The notes below the pieces were generated by a model. The model was not told the DNA's origin. It worked only from the letters and a program-made list of their open reading frames with translations, and searched no databases. From Pontibacter actiniarum (GTDB lineage: Bacteria; Bacteroidota; Bacteroidia; Cytophagales; Hymenobacteraceae), in assembly GCF_003585765.1 (NCBI RefSeq), contig NZ_CP021235.1:806001-870000 (forward strand): 64,000 nucleotides of DNA. The letters are read 5' to 3'. Shown one piece after another: positions 16,620 through 24,635 of this stretch (the first letter of the stretch is position 1; every line of letters begins with the position of its first letter). The translations under genes and the position numbers were made by a program.

Positions 16620-17462
16620 CTAAACAAATTCAGTGGAAGTTGCCATTGCTTTATATTCCTCCATCGTTTGCCGGATAAGGTCATTCTTCTGCGTGGCAGC
16701 CGCATACGCATCCTTGCCCAGGAACAGGTGCACGGGTGGTGCTGGCTGCTCACTTAGTTCTATCAGGATCTCGGCAGCTCTTTCAGGGTCGTTGGGTTGG
16801 TTGCCGTTAATGTCGTGGAGGTGTGCCTGCTCTACGGCACGGGCACTTTCGTAGGCCGCTATAGGGTTGGCGGCTGTTTTAACGGAACCGCTTGAAAGGA
16901 AATCGGTACGGAAATAACCCGGATACACCACCGATACGTGTATGCCAAAGTCCTTCATTTCTTCGGCAAGTGCCTCTGTAAGGCCTGCTACCGCAAATTT
17001 AGTGGCGCAGTAGATACCAAACCCAGGATAGCCTCCCGTGTATCCGCCAATAGAGGCGATGTTGAAAATATACCCTGACTTCTGCTGGCGTAAGTATGGC
17101 GAAGCGTGGCGGATAACGTGCAGCGACCCGAATACATTTACATTAAAGTTATCCTTTACTTCTGCATCACTCAGTTCTTCTAAAGTGCCTATCAAGCTGT
17201 AGCCGGCATTATTTACCACCACATCTATGCGCCCAAAGTGGTGCACGCAGCTGGCAATAGCTGCTTTTACATCATCGTTGTCGGTCACGTCCATTGCCAG
17301 GGGTAGAAACAGGTCTGATGCTTCTCCTACCGCTTGCTCAAGCGACTGCACGTTGCGGGAAGTTGCCGCTACACGATAACCGTTTGCTAATAACTTTTTA
17401 ACGAAGGTGAGCCCCAGTCCTTTGGAAGCCCCAGTGACAAACCATACTTTCTTTGCGTCCAT
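16620..17462 (-). CDS. Short-chain dehydrogenase/reductase, 280 aa
   Basis: A classical SDR: TGASKGLG at 10-17, NNAG at 84-87, catalytic Ser137, Tyr151 and Lys155 (YCATK). The long C-terminal part (SARAVEQAHLHDINGNQPNDP ... VHLFLGKDAY) is typical of the SDR group often annotated simply as oxidoreductase or SDR family NAD(P)-dependent enzyme. Arg37 in 'AATSRN' suggests NADP(H). The gene follows the AraC regulator at 17538 on the same strand after 75 bp, which suggests that the regulator controls it. Confidence 0.9.
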   Translation of the reverse strand: MDAKKVWFVTGASKGLGLTFVKKLLANGYRVAATSRNVQSLEQAVGEASDLFLPLAMDVTDNDDVKAAIASCVHHFGRIDVVVNNAGYSLIGTLEELSDAEVKDNFNVNVFGSLHVIRHASPYLRQQKSGYIFNIASIGGYTGGYPGFGIYCATKFAVAGLTEALAEEMKDFGIHVSVVYPGYFRTDFLSSGSVKTAANPIAAYESARAVEQAHLHDINGNQPNDPERAAEILIELSEQPAPPVHLFLGKDAYAAATQKNDLIRQTMEEYKAMATSTEFV

Positions 17463-17537
17463 AGTTTTATGATTTTAGTGATGGAACAAAGGTAGCGTGG
17501 CAGTAGCCGGTCAGGGTAACGAAAAACTAACCTTACC

Positions 17538-18446
17538 TTACGAAATGCTAACACTTCTGAACTGGGTAGGGTTGAGTTGAAGTTTTTTCTTGAAGAAGTT
17601 ATTGAAATGAGTCACCTCTGTAAAACCGAGTGCAAAGGCAATTTCAGACACGTTCCAGTCGGTGTGCTTTAAAAGGATCTTGGCCTCCTGCAGCAGGCGT
17701 TCGCTGATAAGGTCGGAGGTGGTTTTTTGCGTGGTTTTCCTAACGGCCCGGCTCAGGTGGTTCACGTGGATGGAGAGCTGGTCGGCAAAGTCGGAGGCAG
17801 ATCGCAAGATAACCCGCTGCCTGGTATCTTCTATCGGAAATTGTCTTTCCAATAACTCCAGAAACAGCACAGCTATTCTGTGTGACGCATCGGTGTGCTG
17901 CTTTTCGGCCTGTTGGGCAGGCTGCATTTTGGCAGTATGGTGCAGAATCTCAAACACCAGGTTTCGGAGTGCATCATACTTGTGCGTATAAGTAGAATTG
18001 ATTTCCTCGAACATGCGCTCAAACACAGCCTTTATTTTAGCAGCCTGCTCGTCGGTCAGTTCAAACACCGGGTTTCCGTGGGGTCGGAACATCTCATAGT
18101 TGTTCAGATTGCCGAAGTGATGGAAAAAGGCTGGCGTAAAAACACAGAAGAAACCTGACTGCTGCTCATCAATTTGCTCCCAGTTATAAGGAATCTGCGG
18201 GTTGGCAAACAGCAGCGCCTGTTTCTGTATCTCTACCACTTTATCGGCATAATGTACTTTGTTCCGGCCGATAATCAGGCTGATCTTAAAGTAATCTTTG
18301 CGGCTATATGGAATAGGTTTGGAGTGGCAGCCTACAAAGTCGTCGAGCTTAAACACGTTGAAATGCCCGATCTCCCTGCGGATGTTATCAGGCACCCAGT
18401 TCAGTTTGGTTTTATAAAACTCCTCAATCGTTTCTGTTCGGCTCAT
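17538..18446 (-). CDS. AraC-family transcriptional regulator
   Basis: A 302-residue regulator with an N-terminal cupin-like sensor (about 1-160) and a C-terminal pair of helix-turn-helix motifs (about 200-300). The second reads WNVSEIAFALGFTEVTHFNN, followed by FFKKKLQLNPTQFR, the AraC signature. It lies directly upstream of the SDR at 16620 and on the same strand, as in many Bacteroidota AraC-oxidoreductase pairs. The ligand is unknown. Confidence 0.9.
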   Translation of the reverse strand: MSRTETIEEFYKTKLNWVPDNIRREIGHFNVFKLDDFVGCHSKPIPYSRKDYFKISLIIGRNKVHYADKVVEIQKQALLFANPQIPYNWEQIDEQQSGFFCVFTPAFFHHFGNLNNYEMFRPHGNPVFELTDEQAAKIKAVFERMFEEINSTYTHKYDALRNLVFEILHHTAKMQPAQQAEKQHTDASHRIAVLFLELLERQFPIEDTRQRVILRSASDFADQLSIHVNHLSRAVRKTTQKTTSDLISERLLQEAKILLKHTDWNVSEIAFALGFTEVTHFNNFFKKKLQLNPTQFRSVSIS

Positions 18447-18640
18447 AATGCTATTTACGAAATCCTGCGCATTTGTGGGTGCTTCTGTTTACTGTTTAAG
18501 CCCGATGTTACTACAAAAAACTCTTTGATAAAAAATCACCTAACAGTACTCGTCCAGCAAACAATTTGAGAATAATTGCTACTTGACGAAACAGAGGCAA
18601 CAAGCATAATTTTCACTTGATCATTTTTTTACCCCTCTGG

Positions 18641-18658
18641 CACAGATGTTCATCTGTG
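18641..18658. repeat. Short perfect palindrome
   Basis: Arms CACAGATG and CATCTGTG with a TT loop, preceded by CTCTGG. Its outer bases resemble the GGCAC flank of the REP-like family, so it may be a further arm variant. Confidence 0.5.
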
Positions 18659-18679
18659 GTAGAAGAAGCAATTTAAAGA

Positions 18680-18707
18680 CCTCGCGGTGTCCGAAGGTCC
18701 CGCGAGC
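18680..18707. repeat. Dispersed hairpin element (CTCGCGG...CCGCGAG)
   Basis: The segment CTCGCGGTGTCCGAAGGT with the closing arm CCGCGAG is almost the reverse complement of the terminator hairpin at 29451-29489, including the loop CCTTCGGACAC. Here there is no adjacent T-run and no gene ends nearby. Confidence 0.6.
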
Positions 18708-18943
18708 GTTTGACGCTACAAGGCAAGAGCCTAAGTGAGACAAGAAAAGTGAATTAATCGCAAACACAGTAACTGAAGTATAAAGCCCCTTCCTCCACTG
18801 TAGTAAGCATACAATTGCTGCTATTATTTTTTACGCAGCTCGTACAGCTACTATAAACCCGCACCAGCGATGGAGCTGACAGGCAGGAGGTTTCTAAAAT
18901 TATCCTTAAATTGGTTCATCGTTTCCTTTCACCAGACTAACCT

Positions 18944-21148
18944 ATGCGCTATACTTTAAAACCCCAGCTGCTCCTGCTGCTTTTGTTCCTGAATTTTTCT
19001 TCCTGTGCTGTTAAAGAGCAAGCGGATTCCAAAACAGAGGTGGCAACGTGGGAGGAGCAGGCTGCCCGCGTGACCATTATGCGCGACAACTTTGGCGTGC
19101 CGCACGTGTATGGCAAGACAGATGCCGATGCGGTTTTTGGGCTGTTGTATGCCCAGTGCGAAGATGACTTTAACCGGGTGGAGCGCAACTACCTGTGGGC
19201 TACCGGCCGACTGGCAGAAGTTGAAGGGGAGGAGATGCTGTACAGTGACCTGCGTGCCCGCCTCTACATGACAGAGGCAGAAGCTAAAGCCCAGTATGAG
19301 CAGAGCCCGGAGTGGCTGAAAAAGCTTTGCCAGGCTTTTGCCGATGGCATCAATTACTACCTGCACACGCACCCGGAGGTAAAGCCAAAGCTGCTGACGC
19401 GCTTTGAGCCCTGGATGCCGATGTACTTCAGCGAAGGCTCCATCGGCGGCGATATCGAGAGTGTTTCTACCAAAGGCATCAAGGCTTTCTATGGGGAAGA
19501 TAAATCGCTTGGAATGAATAGTTATGGATTGGTGAAGCCGGGAATTCTGGAAGAACCAAAAGGCTCGAACGGTTTTGCGATTGCAGGCAAGCACACGGCT
19601 TCCGGCGATGCGATGCTGCTGATTAACCCACATACGTCTTTCTTCTTTAGAGGAGAGGTGCATGCGGTGAGCGAAGAGGGGCTGAATGCTTATGGAGCAG
19701 TTACCTGGGGACAGTTTTTCGTGTACCAGGGCTTTAACGAGAAAACCGGCTGGATGCATACTTCTGCCTACGCCGATGTGATTGATGAGTTTGAGGAAAC
19801 GATTGTAAAGCAGGATGGCAAGCTGTTTTACAAGTATGGTGAGGAGCTGCGCCCTGTCACGACGGGCAAGGTAACGCTGGCTTACAAAGATGGGGGTGAG
19901 CTGAAGCAAAAAACCTTTACCACCTACCGCACGCACCACGGACCCATCACGCACAAAAACGGCGACAAATGGGTAGCTACGGCCCTGATGTGGAAGCCGG
20001 TGGATGCGCTGGTCCAGTCCTATACCCGCACCAAGAAAAGCAACCTGAAGGAGTTTAACGAGATGATGCAGCTACGCACGAACTCCTCTAACGCTACCGT
20101 GTATGCCGATGCGGAAGGTAACATTGCCTATTACCACGGTAACTTCTTCCCGAAACGCGATACCTCTTTTGACTACTCCAAGCCAGTAGATGGCAGCAAC
20201 CCTAAAACCGACTGGAACGGCCTGCACCCGCTGGAGGAAACGATACGGCTCATAAACCCGGCAAATGGTTGGATACAGAACTGTAACTCCACACCCTTCA
20301 CTGCCGCAGCTGAGTATAGCCCGAAAAAAGAAGATTACCCGGTATACATGGCGCCATCGCCTGAAAACTTCCGGGGCGTGCATGCTGTCCGCCTGCTTCA
20401 AAAAGCAGATAACCTGACGCTGGATAAACTAATAGAGCTGGCTTACGACCCATACCTACCGGGCTTTGAGGTGCTGCTACCGGGGCTGGTAAAAGCTTAC
20501 GATACCCAAAAGCCAAACGACCCGAAACTGAAGCAGGCCATAAATGAGCTGCGCAACTGGAACTATGCCGTGTCTAAAGAATCGGTAGCGATGTCGCTGG
20601 CGCATTTTTATGCCACCAATGCCTTGCGTAATGGCAGTGCCCCGAAAGGCCTGAACCTGATGGAGCGTTTCGACTACTATACCAACACTGCACCGGAAGC
20701 GGAGCGCCTGAAGATTTTCAGCGAGACCATCACCCAACTGGAGAATGACTTTGGCCAATGGAACACGCCCTGGGGAGAAATCAACCGCTACCAGCGCCTT
20801 ACCGGCGACATACAGCAGCCGTTCAACGATGCGGTTCCAAGTATACCGGTAGGCATGGCGTCGGGCAACTGGGGAGCGCTGGCTTCTTTTGGAGCCAATA
20901 CCTACAACACCAAGCGCCTGTACGGCACCTCCGGCAACAGCTTTGTGGCGGTAGTGGAGTTTGGTGATAAAGTGAAAGCCAAGACCATGCTCGCTGGCGG
21001 CCAGAGCGGAAACCCTGCCTCTCCGCACTTCGATGACCAGGCACAGCGCTATGCCGATAGGCAGTTTAAAGACGTAGCCTACTACCGCGAAGACGTGGAG
21101 AAAAGAGCCAAAGCAACTTATCATCCAGGGCAAAAGGTGAGCTGGTAA
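18944..21148 (+). CDS. Penicillin-acylase-family (Ntn) amidohydrolase, lipoprotein
   Basis: A 734-residue enzyme of the penicillin amidase/acylase family, made as a precursor that cuts itself into alpha and beta chains. The signal MRYTLKPQLLLLLLFLNFSS ends at a lipobox cysteine (21), so it is membrane anchored. 'VTIMRDNFGVPHVYGKTDADAVFGLLYAQCEDDF' is the conserved alpha-chain start. The predicted nucleophile is Ser208 in EPKGSNGFAIAG, which becomes the beta-chain N-terminus, followed by INPHTSFFFRGE. Such enzymes hydrolyse acyl amides such as N-acyl-homoserine lactones, penicillins or acyl amino acids; the substrate here is unknown. It stands alone. Confidence 0.9.
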   Translation: MRYTLKPQLLLLLLFLNFSSCAVKEQADSKTEVATWEEQAARVTIMRDNFGVPHVYGKTDADAVFGLLYAQCEDDFNRVERNYLWATGRLAEVEGEEMLYSDLRARLYMTEAEAKAQYEQSPEWLKKLCQAFADGINYYLHTHPEVKPKLLTRFEPWMPMYFSEGSIGGDIESVSTKGIKAFYGEDKSLGMNSYGLVKPGILEEPKGSNGFAIAGKHTASGDAMLLINPHTSFFFRGEVHAVSEEGLNAYGAVTWGQFFVYQGFNEKTGWMHTSAYADVIDEFEETIVKQDGKLFYKYGEELRPVTTGKVTLAYKDGGELKQKTFTTYRTHHGPITHKNGDKWVATALMWKPVDALVQSYTRTKKSNLKEFNEMMQLRTNSSNATVYADAEGNIAYYHGNFFPKRDTSFDYSKPVDGSNPKTDWNGLHPLEETIRLINPANGWIQNCNSTPFTAAAEYSPKKEDYPVYMAPSPENFRGVHAVRLLQKADNLTLDKLIELAYDPYLPGFEVLLPGLVKAYDTQKPNDPKLKQAINELRNWNYAVSKESVAMSLAHFYATNALRNGSAPKGLNLMERFDYYTNTAPEAERLKIFSETITQLENDFGQWNTPWGEINRYQRLTGDIQQPFNDAVPSIPVGMASGNWGALASFGANTYNTKRLYGTSGNSFVAVVEFGDKVKAKTMLAGGQSGNPASPHFDDQAQRYADRQFKDVAYYREDVEKRAKATYHPGQKVSW

Positions 21149-21685
21149 TCTTGTTTAGCAGCGAAAGATCATAACGGATACCAGAAAGCATACTTCAGCT
21201 AATCATCAGCGGCTTTCTGTTTGAATACATAGAACTGCTTGTTCGATGGGTAATACTGTTTGTTTTGATACCCTAAAGGGAAGAGAACCAGAATCTTTTA
21301 AAGCCCTCAAAAACAAGAATTCTGGTGCGGCTGCCGACACCTTTGTTTATAGTTTCGGAAATAGAATGATAGGAATGGCTTCTATAGTTGCAGTAGCATG
21401 GCTACTTCTGAGAATAAAGCATTTTTTTTAAGCTATCGTTAGAATTTACTCATTAAGAAAAGCCAATCTGTTAGCACAGCACACGGTGTTAGTTTGGGTG
21501 ATATAGCACTGCTACACTTGCCAAAGGTATAGCTGCGTGGAAAGTATAGGCAGGAGCTGCAAGCGTGGGGAACGAAGATTTATCAAGATATCATAGCAAA
21601 TTGTGCAGCTTAAATTATTTGCTTCAACAGCCTCAAAAACAGAATATAAGAGCTATATTGTACTATACAGTTTAATGCTAAAATA
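21149..21685. other. Intergenic region with decayed REP-like unit
   Basis: About 540 bp. A stem of 8-bp arms (CAGAAAGC at 21182, GCTTTCTG at 21212) followed by TTTG may terminate the acylase transcript. At 21507-21570 a decayed REP unit is visible: spacer-like AAAGGTATAGCTGCGTGG and then GGCAGGAGCTGCAAGCG. A 61-codon ORF at 21246 is doubtful. Confidence 0.5.
21549..21570 (+). repeat. Degenerate REP-like element
   Basis: GGCAGGAGCTGCAAGCG keeps the left flank and loop of the family but has lost the right-hand flank. The upstream AAAGGTATAGCTGCGTGG matches the spacer beside the copy at 24583. Confidence 0.5.
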
Positions 21686-22303
21686 ATGCAAAAGATTTCT
21701 CGCCTGATCAGAATTGCACTGGTGCTGTTGGTAGCGTATCAGGTGCCCTTGCAAGCCCAGGACCGTCCAAATAAAGGGTATATTGGCGTAGGGCTGGGGC
21801 CAAGCTTTTTAGTAGGTAATAATAACGTTAAAGCCGGAACCGGACTGAATCTGAATCTGCTCAATGTTGGCTATACTTTTGGTAAAGGCTTTGGAGTGAC
21901 CGGAACATGGGCGGGAGGTGCGCATATCTTTGACTTGGATGCTACAGTTAATAACCAAGGAACTACTTATACTGTCCCAACAGAAGTTGAACTGAGCTAC
22001 GGTACTCTAATGATCGGCCCGATGTACACCCTGCAACTAACAGATAACTCGTCAGTGGATTTTAAAGCCAGGCTGGGGCGCTTGTACACCCGTGAAGAAG
22101 CTAAATCAGATGATGCTGCTTCAGAATCTGAGAAATCTACTCTAAGTGCTTCGCTTGGGGTAGGTTATCGTCAAAAAATAGCAAACCGCTGGTGCCTGAT
22201 GCTTTCTTCAGACTATTATGCGGGCAGGCAGCAATACAGCTTTGCAACCGGCCAGAATGCTCACATCTTAAACTTTACAGCTGGGGTGGGTTTTGTATTG
22301 TAG
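21686..22303 (+). CDS. Outer-membrane beta-barrel protein
   Basis: A 205-residue protein with signal peptide MQKISRLIRIALVLLVAYQV and cleavage after LQAQ. The mature chain begins GYIGVGLGPSFLVG and continues with alternating amphipathic strands (LNLLNVGYTFGKGFGVTGTW, STLSASLGVGYRQKI) to a final NFTAGVGFVL, a pattern of eight-stranded OmpA/OmpX-like porins and 'outer membrane beta-barrel' proteins of Bacteroidota. Function unknown. Single gene. Confidence 0.82.
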   Translation: MQKISRLIRIALVLLVAYQVPLQAQDRPNKGYIGVGLGPSFLVGNNNVKAGTGLNLNLLNVGYTFGKGFGVTGTWAGGAHIFDLDATVNNQGTTYTVPTEVELSYGTLMIGPMYTLQLTDNSSVDFKARLGRLYTREEAKSDDAASESEKSTLSASLGVGYRQKIANRWCLMLSSDYYAGRQQYSFATGQNAHILNFTAGVGFVL

Positions 22304-22417
22304 CAGTAGACATCCCAACGCTTTATGTACTGCTGTTTCCTGAGCTTGGATGGCGCTTGTGCTATCTCGTAGCCCAACTGTTTTCTTGCTAAAGTTGTAG
22401 CTGCTTAGAAAAGACAT

Positions 22418-22443
22418 GACACGAGCTGCAAGCTCGCGCCAGC
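22418..22443 (+). repeat. REP-like palindrome, forward copy
   Basis: ACACG, AGCT-gc-AAGCT, CGCGCCAGC. The upstream spacer (GCTAAAGTTGTAGCTGCTTAG) again resembles the one beside the 24583 copy. Confidence 0.75.
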
Positions 22444-22544
22444 AAAGGCCAGCTTGCGGTGTTGGGTATACCTCCAGGTTGCGCCCAGAAATGTATATGT
22501 TGCGGCACGATACACGTAAAGCAAATAAAGCACATCACATAAAT

Positions 22545-22916
22545 ATGAACTTGACAGTAGGTTGTAAAGTAGCATGGGCGGAGTCGGTGTACACGCCTTA
22601 TGTAGAAGGGGAGACATCAGACTTTATCGGCGAGCGGACGATAACCGGCAGGATAACGGCAGAAGGCTATGCGAAGAAAACGAACTACCATTTCTTCACG
22701 ATTCATGTGTATAGGGCCGAAGGGGTAAACGCGGAGGAGATAGAGCCGAACAGCAAGATCATCAGGCGGGGAATAGTGCTTTATCCTAAGTGCAGGATAT
22801 TGGCTACCCCAGACAACTATGAGGAACTGGTAAAGGAAAAAGCAGAGCGGAAAGAAAACAGCAGCCCCGTATGTTACGCCCATCTGAAAGATTTTCGGGA
22901 AGGCTTCGAAGAGTAG
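22545..22916 (+). CDS. Hypothetical protein, 123 aa
   Basis: Not recognised. The open frame extends upstream to 22416, but that part overlaps a REP-like palindrome, so ATG 22545 (MNLTVGCKVAWAESVYTPYV) is the likelier start. The sequence suggests a small beta-rich domain (GERTITGRITAEGYAKKTNYHFFTIHVYRAEG) with a charged helical tail. No signal or membrane segment. The stop is followed by an AT-rich region. Confidence 0.6.
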   Translation: MNLTVGCKVAWAESVYTPYVEGETSDFIGERTITGRITAEGYAKKTNYHFFTIHVYRAEGVNAEEIEPNSKIIRRGIVLYPKCRILATPDNYEELVKEKAERKENSSPVCYAHLKDFREGFEE

Positions 22917-23067
22917 TGCTGTGCCAAATTAAAAATTAGAAATTATGAATTAGAAATGAAGCGGGAAAGCTTCTAACATGAATTCTAATACGATAAGCTG
23001 CTTTAAGAATTAAATCGGCGCAGCCCTAGCTTTGCAACAGTGGTTTTACTGACTTAAAAATCTCATT

Positions 23068-23093
23068 GCTGGCGCGAGCTTGCAGCTCGTGCC
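23068..23093 (-). repeat. REP-like palindrome, reverse copy
   Basis: GCTGGCGCGAGC, loop, GCTCGTGCC: the full family consensus in reverse orientation. Confidence 0.8.
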
Positions 23094-23107
23094 TCCACTC
23101 TTCAGGC

Positions 23108-23150
23108 AATTTCATCTCTAGTACCCCTTTGCCACCGCTAAATTCTATCT
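23108..23150 (-). pseudogene. Remnant of a RAYT transposase gene (3' end only)
   Basis: On the minus strand this stretch translates as an EFSGGKGVLEM-like peptide, matching DFSGGKGVLEM at the C-terminus of the intact RAYT at 23888. The DNA match covers about 38 bp with a few mismatches (shared core ACCCCTTTGCCACCGCTAAA). It lies just inside a reverse REP, exactly as in the intact locus, so it looks like an internally deleted copy. Confidence 0.65.
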
Positions 23151-23176
23151 CTTTCTGAAAACATAGCTTTCTAAAA

Positions 23177-23203
23177 GCAGGAGCTGCAAATATGTGCCAG
23201 TGA
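23177..23203 (+). repeat. Degenerate forward REP-like element
   Basis: GCAGGAGCTGCAAATATGTG followed by CCAGTG keeps the left flank, the AGCTGCAA arm and the CCAG end of the family. It closes the deleted RAYT derivative that starts at 23068. Confidence 0.5.
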
Positions 23204-23286
23204 GGAGAAATCTAGATGATAATTTAAGATTGACGTGCACAGACTTTCTCGCAATTCTTACCTTTATAGCTTTAGAAGCTTAACTA

Positions 23287-23616
23287 ATGACAAAGCGCGA
23301 GCAGTATAAACTAACTTTTAATAAAATTAAGAACCGGGTTTACTGCGGGCAATCTGAAATCACGACTGAATCTTATTTTCTATGCAGCTTGCTTAACCAG
23401 TTAAGTGATAGAGAGCCTGAGTATCTGCTTGATGAAATTAAGCTAGCAGTGGCTGGGCAAGATTTTGATGCGTTCTATTCTGTAGATGGGGCACTGTTTA
23501 GCGATGGCGTCCACATACAGCCTCCAAATGCAATCATCAACGAGAAATACGAAGTTAAACTAGTTGATTTAAAGCAACTACTTGATGAATGGATAGCTTT
23601 TGTAAGAGCATCGTAA
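23287..23616 (+). CDS. Hypothetical small acidic protein, 109 aa (immunity-like?)
   Basis: Not recognised. A 109-residue acidic, soluble protein (MTKREQYKLTFNKIKNRVYC ... VDLKQLLDEWIAFVRAS). Its size, acidity and position in an island of repeats next to a broken gene resemble orphan immunity proteins of toxin systems, but no family motif is seen and this is only a guess. Codon use is more AT-rich than the flanking core genes, which suggests recent transfer. Confidence 0.6.
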   Translation: MTKREQYKLTFNKIKNRVYCGQSEITTESYFLCSLLNQLSDREPEYLLDEIKLAVAGQDFDAFYSVDGALFSDGVHIQPPNAIINEKYEVKLVDLKQLLDEWIAFVRAS

Positions 23617-23667
23617 AGGCTTGCACCATGCAGTTGTCTCAGAAGTTCGTTTTAAGATGTTGATGCT

Positions 23668-23880
23668 ATGTTCGAAAAGTATAAAATTTAATTTTATGAG
23701 AAATGCCTGAGCAATCCAGTTACAGGCGTGGATAGAGTTGTGAAAGGTTTAGATACACCTATCGAAGATAATGATATCCTTGTCCGATTCTTTGATGACT
23801 ATCAAAATGTAGATGATATCGATCCATGTAGTCTAAGTTTAATTGACGATCCACCGCTGGCGCGAGCTTGTAGCTCGTGA
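23668..23880 (+). pseudogene. Broken small ORF with in-frame TAA, ending inside a REP
   Basis: Reading from ATG 23668 gives MFEKYKI, a TAA stop at 23689-23691, and then in the same frame an uninterrupted FYEKCLSNPVTGVDRVVKGL followed by DTPIEDNDILVRFFDDYQNV. The frame ends at 23878-23880, within the REP-like palindrome at 23856, so the natural C-terminus was probably lost when the repeat arrived. The acidic reading frame has protein-like composition. Function unknown; it may have been an immunity-type gene like its neighbour. Confidence 0.55.
23856..23880 (-). repeat. REP-like palindrome, reverse copy at 3' end of RAYT
   Basis: GCTGGCGCGAGC-ttgta-GCTCGTGA, 7 bp beyond the RAYT stop codon. 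This is the 3' boundary repeat of the transposase unit. Confidence 0.8.
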
Positions 23881-23887
23881 CTTTATG

Positions 23888-24433
23888 CTACACGAGATCC
23901 ATCTCCAGCACCCCTTTGCCACCGCTAAAGTCTATCGCGCTGCTATACTTCCAATGGTCCGGTTCCGTCACAAAACCAGCCTCCACAGGGTTGTTGTGGA
24001 TGTAATCGATTTTCTGGTCTATCACGGCAGCGCTCAACAACTCAATAGGTTTGTTATGCTGCTGCCAGAACTGCCGGTGCTTTACGTTGCTGTTTTTCAG
24101 ACCAGCCCGCTCCATCAGCCACAGTATCCACTCTTTCCTGCTCTCCTGGTTGTGCTCAGCAATGGCTTTTTGCAGCTGTTTGGAAGTATAGGTTTTCAGC
24201 TCCTTCAGCAGCACGCTCGGGTTGTTGGCCTTGGCCCGGAAGATGAGGTGCACGTGGCTAGGCATGATGCACCAGGCATAGATCTCCATGCCTTTGTTTT
24301 TACGGCAGTAGTCCAGGCTATCGGTAAGTATGGCAAAGTACTCTTCCCGCGTGAACACGTCTATCCAATAGACTACCGCAAAACTCACAAAGTATAGCCC
24401 TTCCTGGTTATGGAATTTATACTTCCTGCTCAT
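23888..24433 (-). CDS. REP-associated tyrosine transposase (RAYT), Y1/HUH family
   Basis: A 181-residue transposase of the IS200-like Y1 superfamily, RAYT type. The HUH metal-binding motif is HVHL (60-63, in WCIMPSHVHLIFRAK). Tyr82 in KTYTSKQLQ is the probable nucleophile, and 'YIHNNPVEAGFV' near the C-terminus is the usual RAYT block. RAYTs are domesticated single-copy enzymes that bind and cut REP palindromes. REP-like hairpins flank this gene on both sides (23856; 24518 and 24583), which fits that role. The gene appears intact; length is normal. Confidence 0.9.
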   Translation of the reverse strand: MSRKYKFHNQEGLYFVSFAVVYWIDVFTREEYFAILTDSLDYCRKNKGMEIYAWCIMPSHVHLIFRAKANNPSVLLKELKTYTSKQLQKAIAEHNQESRKEWILWLMERAGLKNSNVKHRQFWQQHNKPIELLSAAVIDQKIDYIHNNPVEAGFVTEPDHWKYSSAIDFSGGKGVLEMDLV

Positions 24434-24517
24434 GTAATGGATTATACTATATACAGCTGCTTTCAGGTTTTAGCAAATTGCTTGGCTGCTGGTATAAGGT
24501 GCCTAGTGTGGTTCTGT

Positions 24518-24542
24518 GCTAGTGCGAGCTTGTAGCTCGTAC
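24518..24542 (-). repeat. REP-like palindrome, reverse copy (left half of an inverted pair)
   Basis: GCTAGTGCGAGC-ttgta-GCTCGTAC, slightly degenerate. With the forward copy 40 bp away it forms a REPIN-like inverted doublet upstream of RAYT. Confidence 0.75.
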
Positions 24543-24582
24543 TGTTACTCGTGCTGAAGGTATTGCTGCGTGGAAAAGAAAA

Positions 24583-24608
24583 GGCACGAGCTGCAAGCTC
24601 GCGCCAGC
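24583..24608 (+). repeat. REP-like palindrome, forward copy (right half of an inverted pair)
   Basis: GGCACGAGCT-gc-AAGCTCGCGCC plus AGC. The preceding spacer (CTGAAGGTATTGCTGCGTGG) is conserved beside the copies at 15798, 21549 and 22418. Confidence 0.8.
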
Positions 24609-24635
24609 GGGGGAACTTCTTGCTCTTTTAAATAT

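Larger units (their letters stand above)
18447..18943. other. Divergent intergenic region with two palindromic repeats
   Basis: About 500 bp between AraC and the acylase gene. It holds the perfect palindrome CACAGATG-TT-CATCTGTG at 18641-18658 and the CTCGCGG...CCGCGAG element at 18680-18705 that is shared with the terminator at 29451. No ORF is convincing. Confidence 0.6.
22917..23286. other. Intergenic region with RAYT remnant and REP pair
   Basis: 370 bp without an intact gene. It contains a reverse REP copy at 23068, a short stretch matching the 3' end of the RAYT gene at 23110-23150, and a decayed forward REP at 23177. See the separate entries. Confidence 0.6.

Noticed and set aside
21246..21431. 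61-aa ORF after the acylase gene
   Set aside because: No protein-like features apart from one short hydrophobic stretch, and it lies in a zone of decayed repeats; coding is doubtful.
23287..23880. Toxin-immunity module called with certainty
   Set aside because: No toxin gene or immunity motif is visible; only size and context suggest it.
15798..24608. REP copies considered as a CRISPR array
   Set aside because: Copies are far apart, in both orientations, with no regular spacers and no cas genes.
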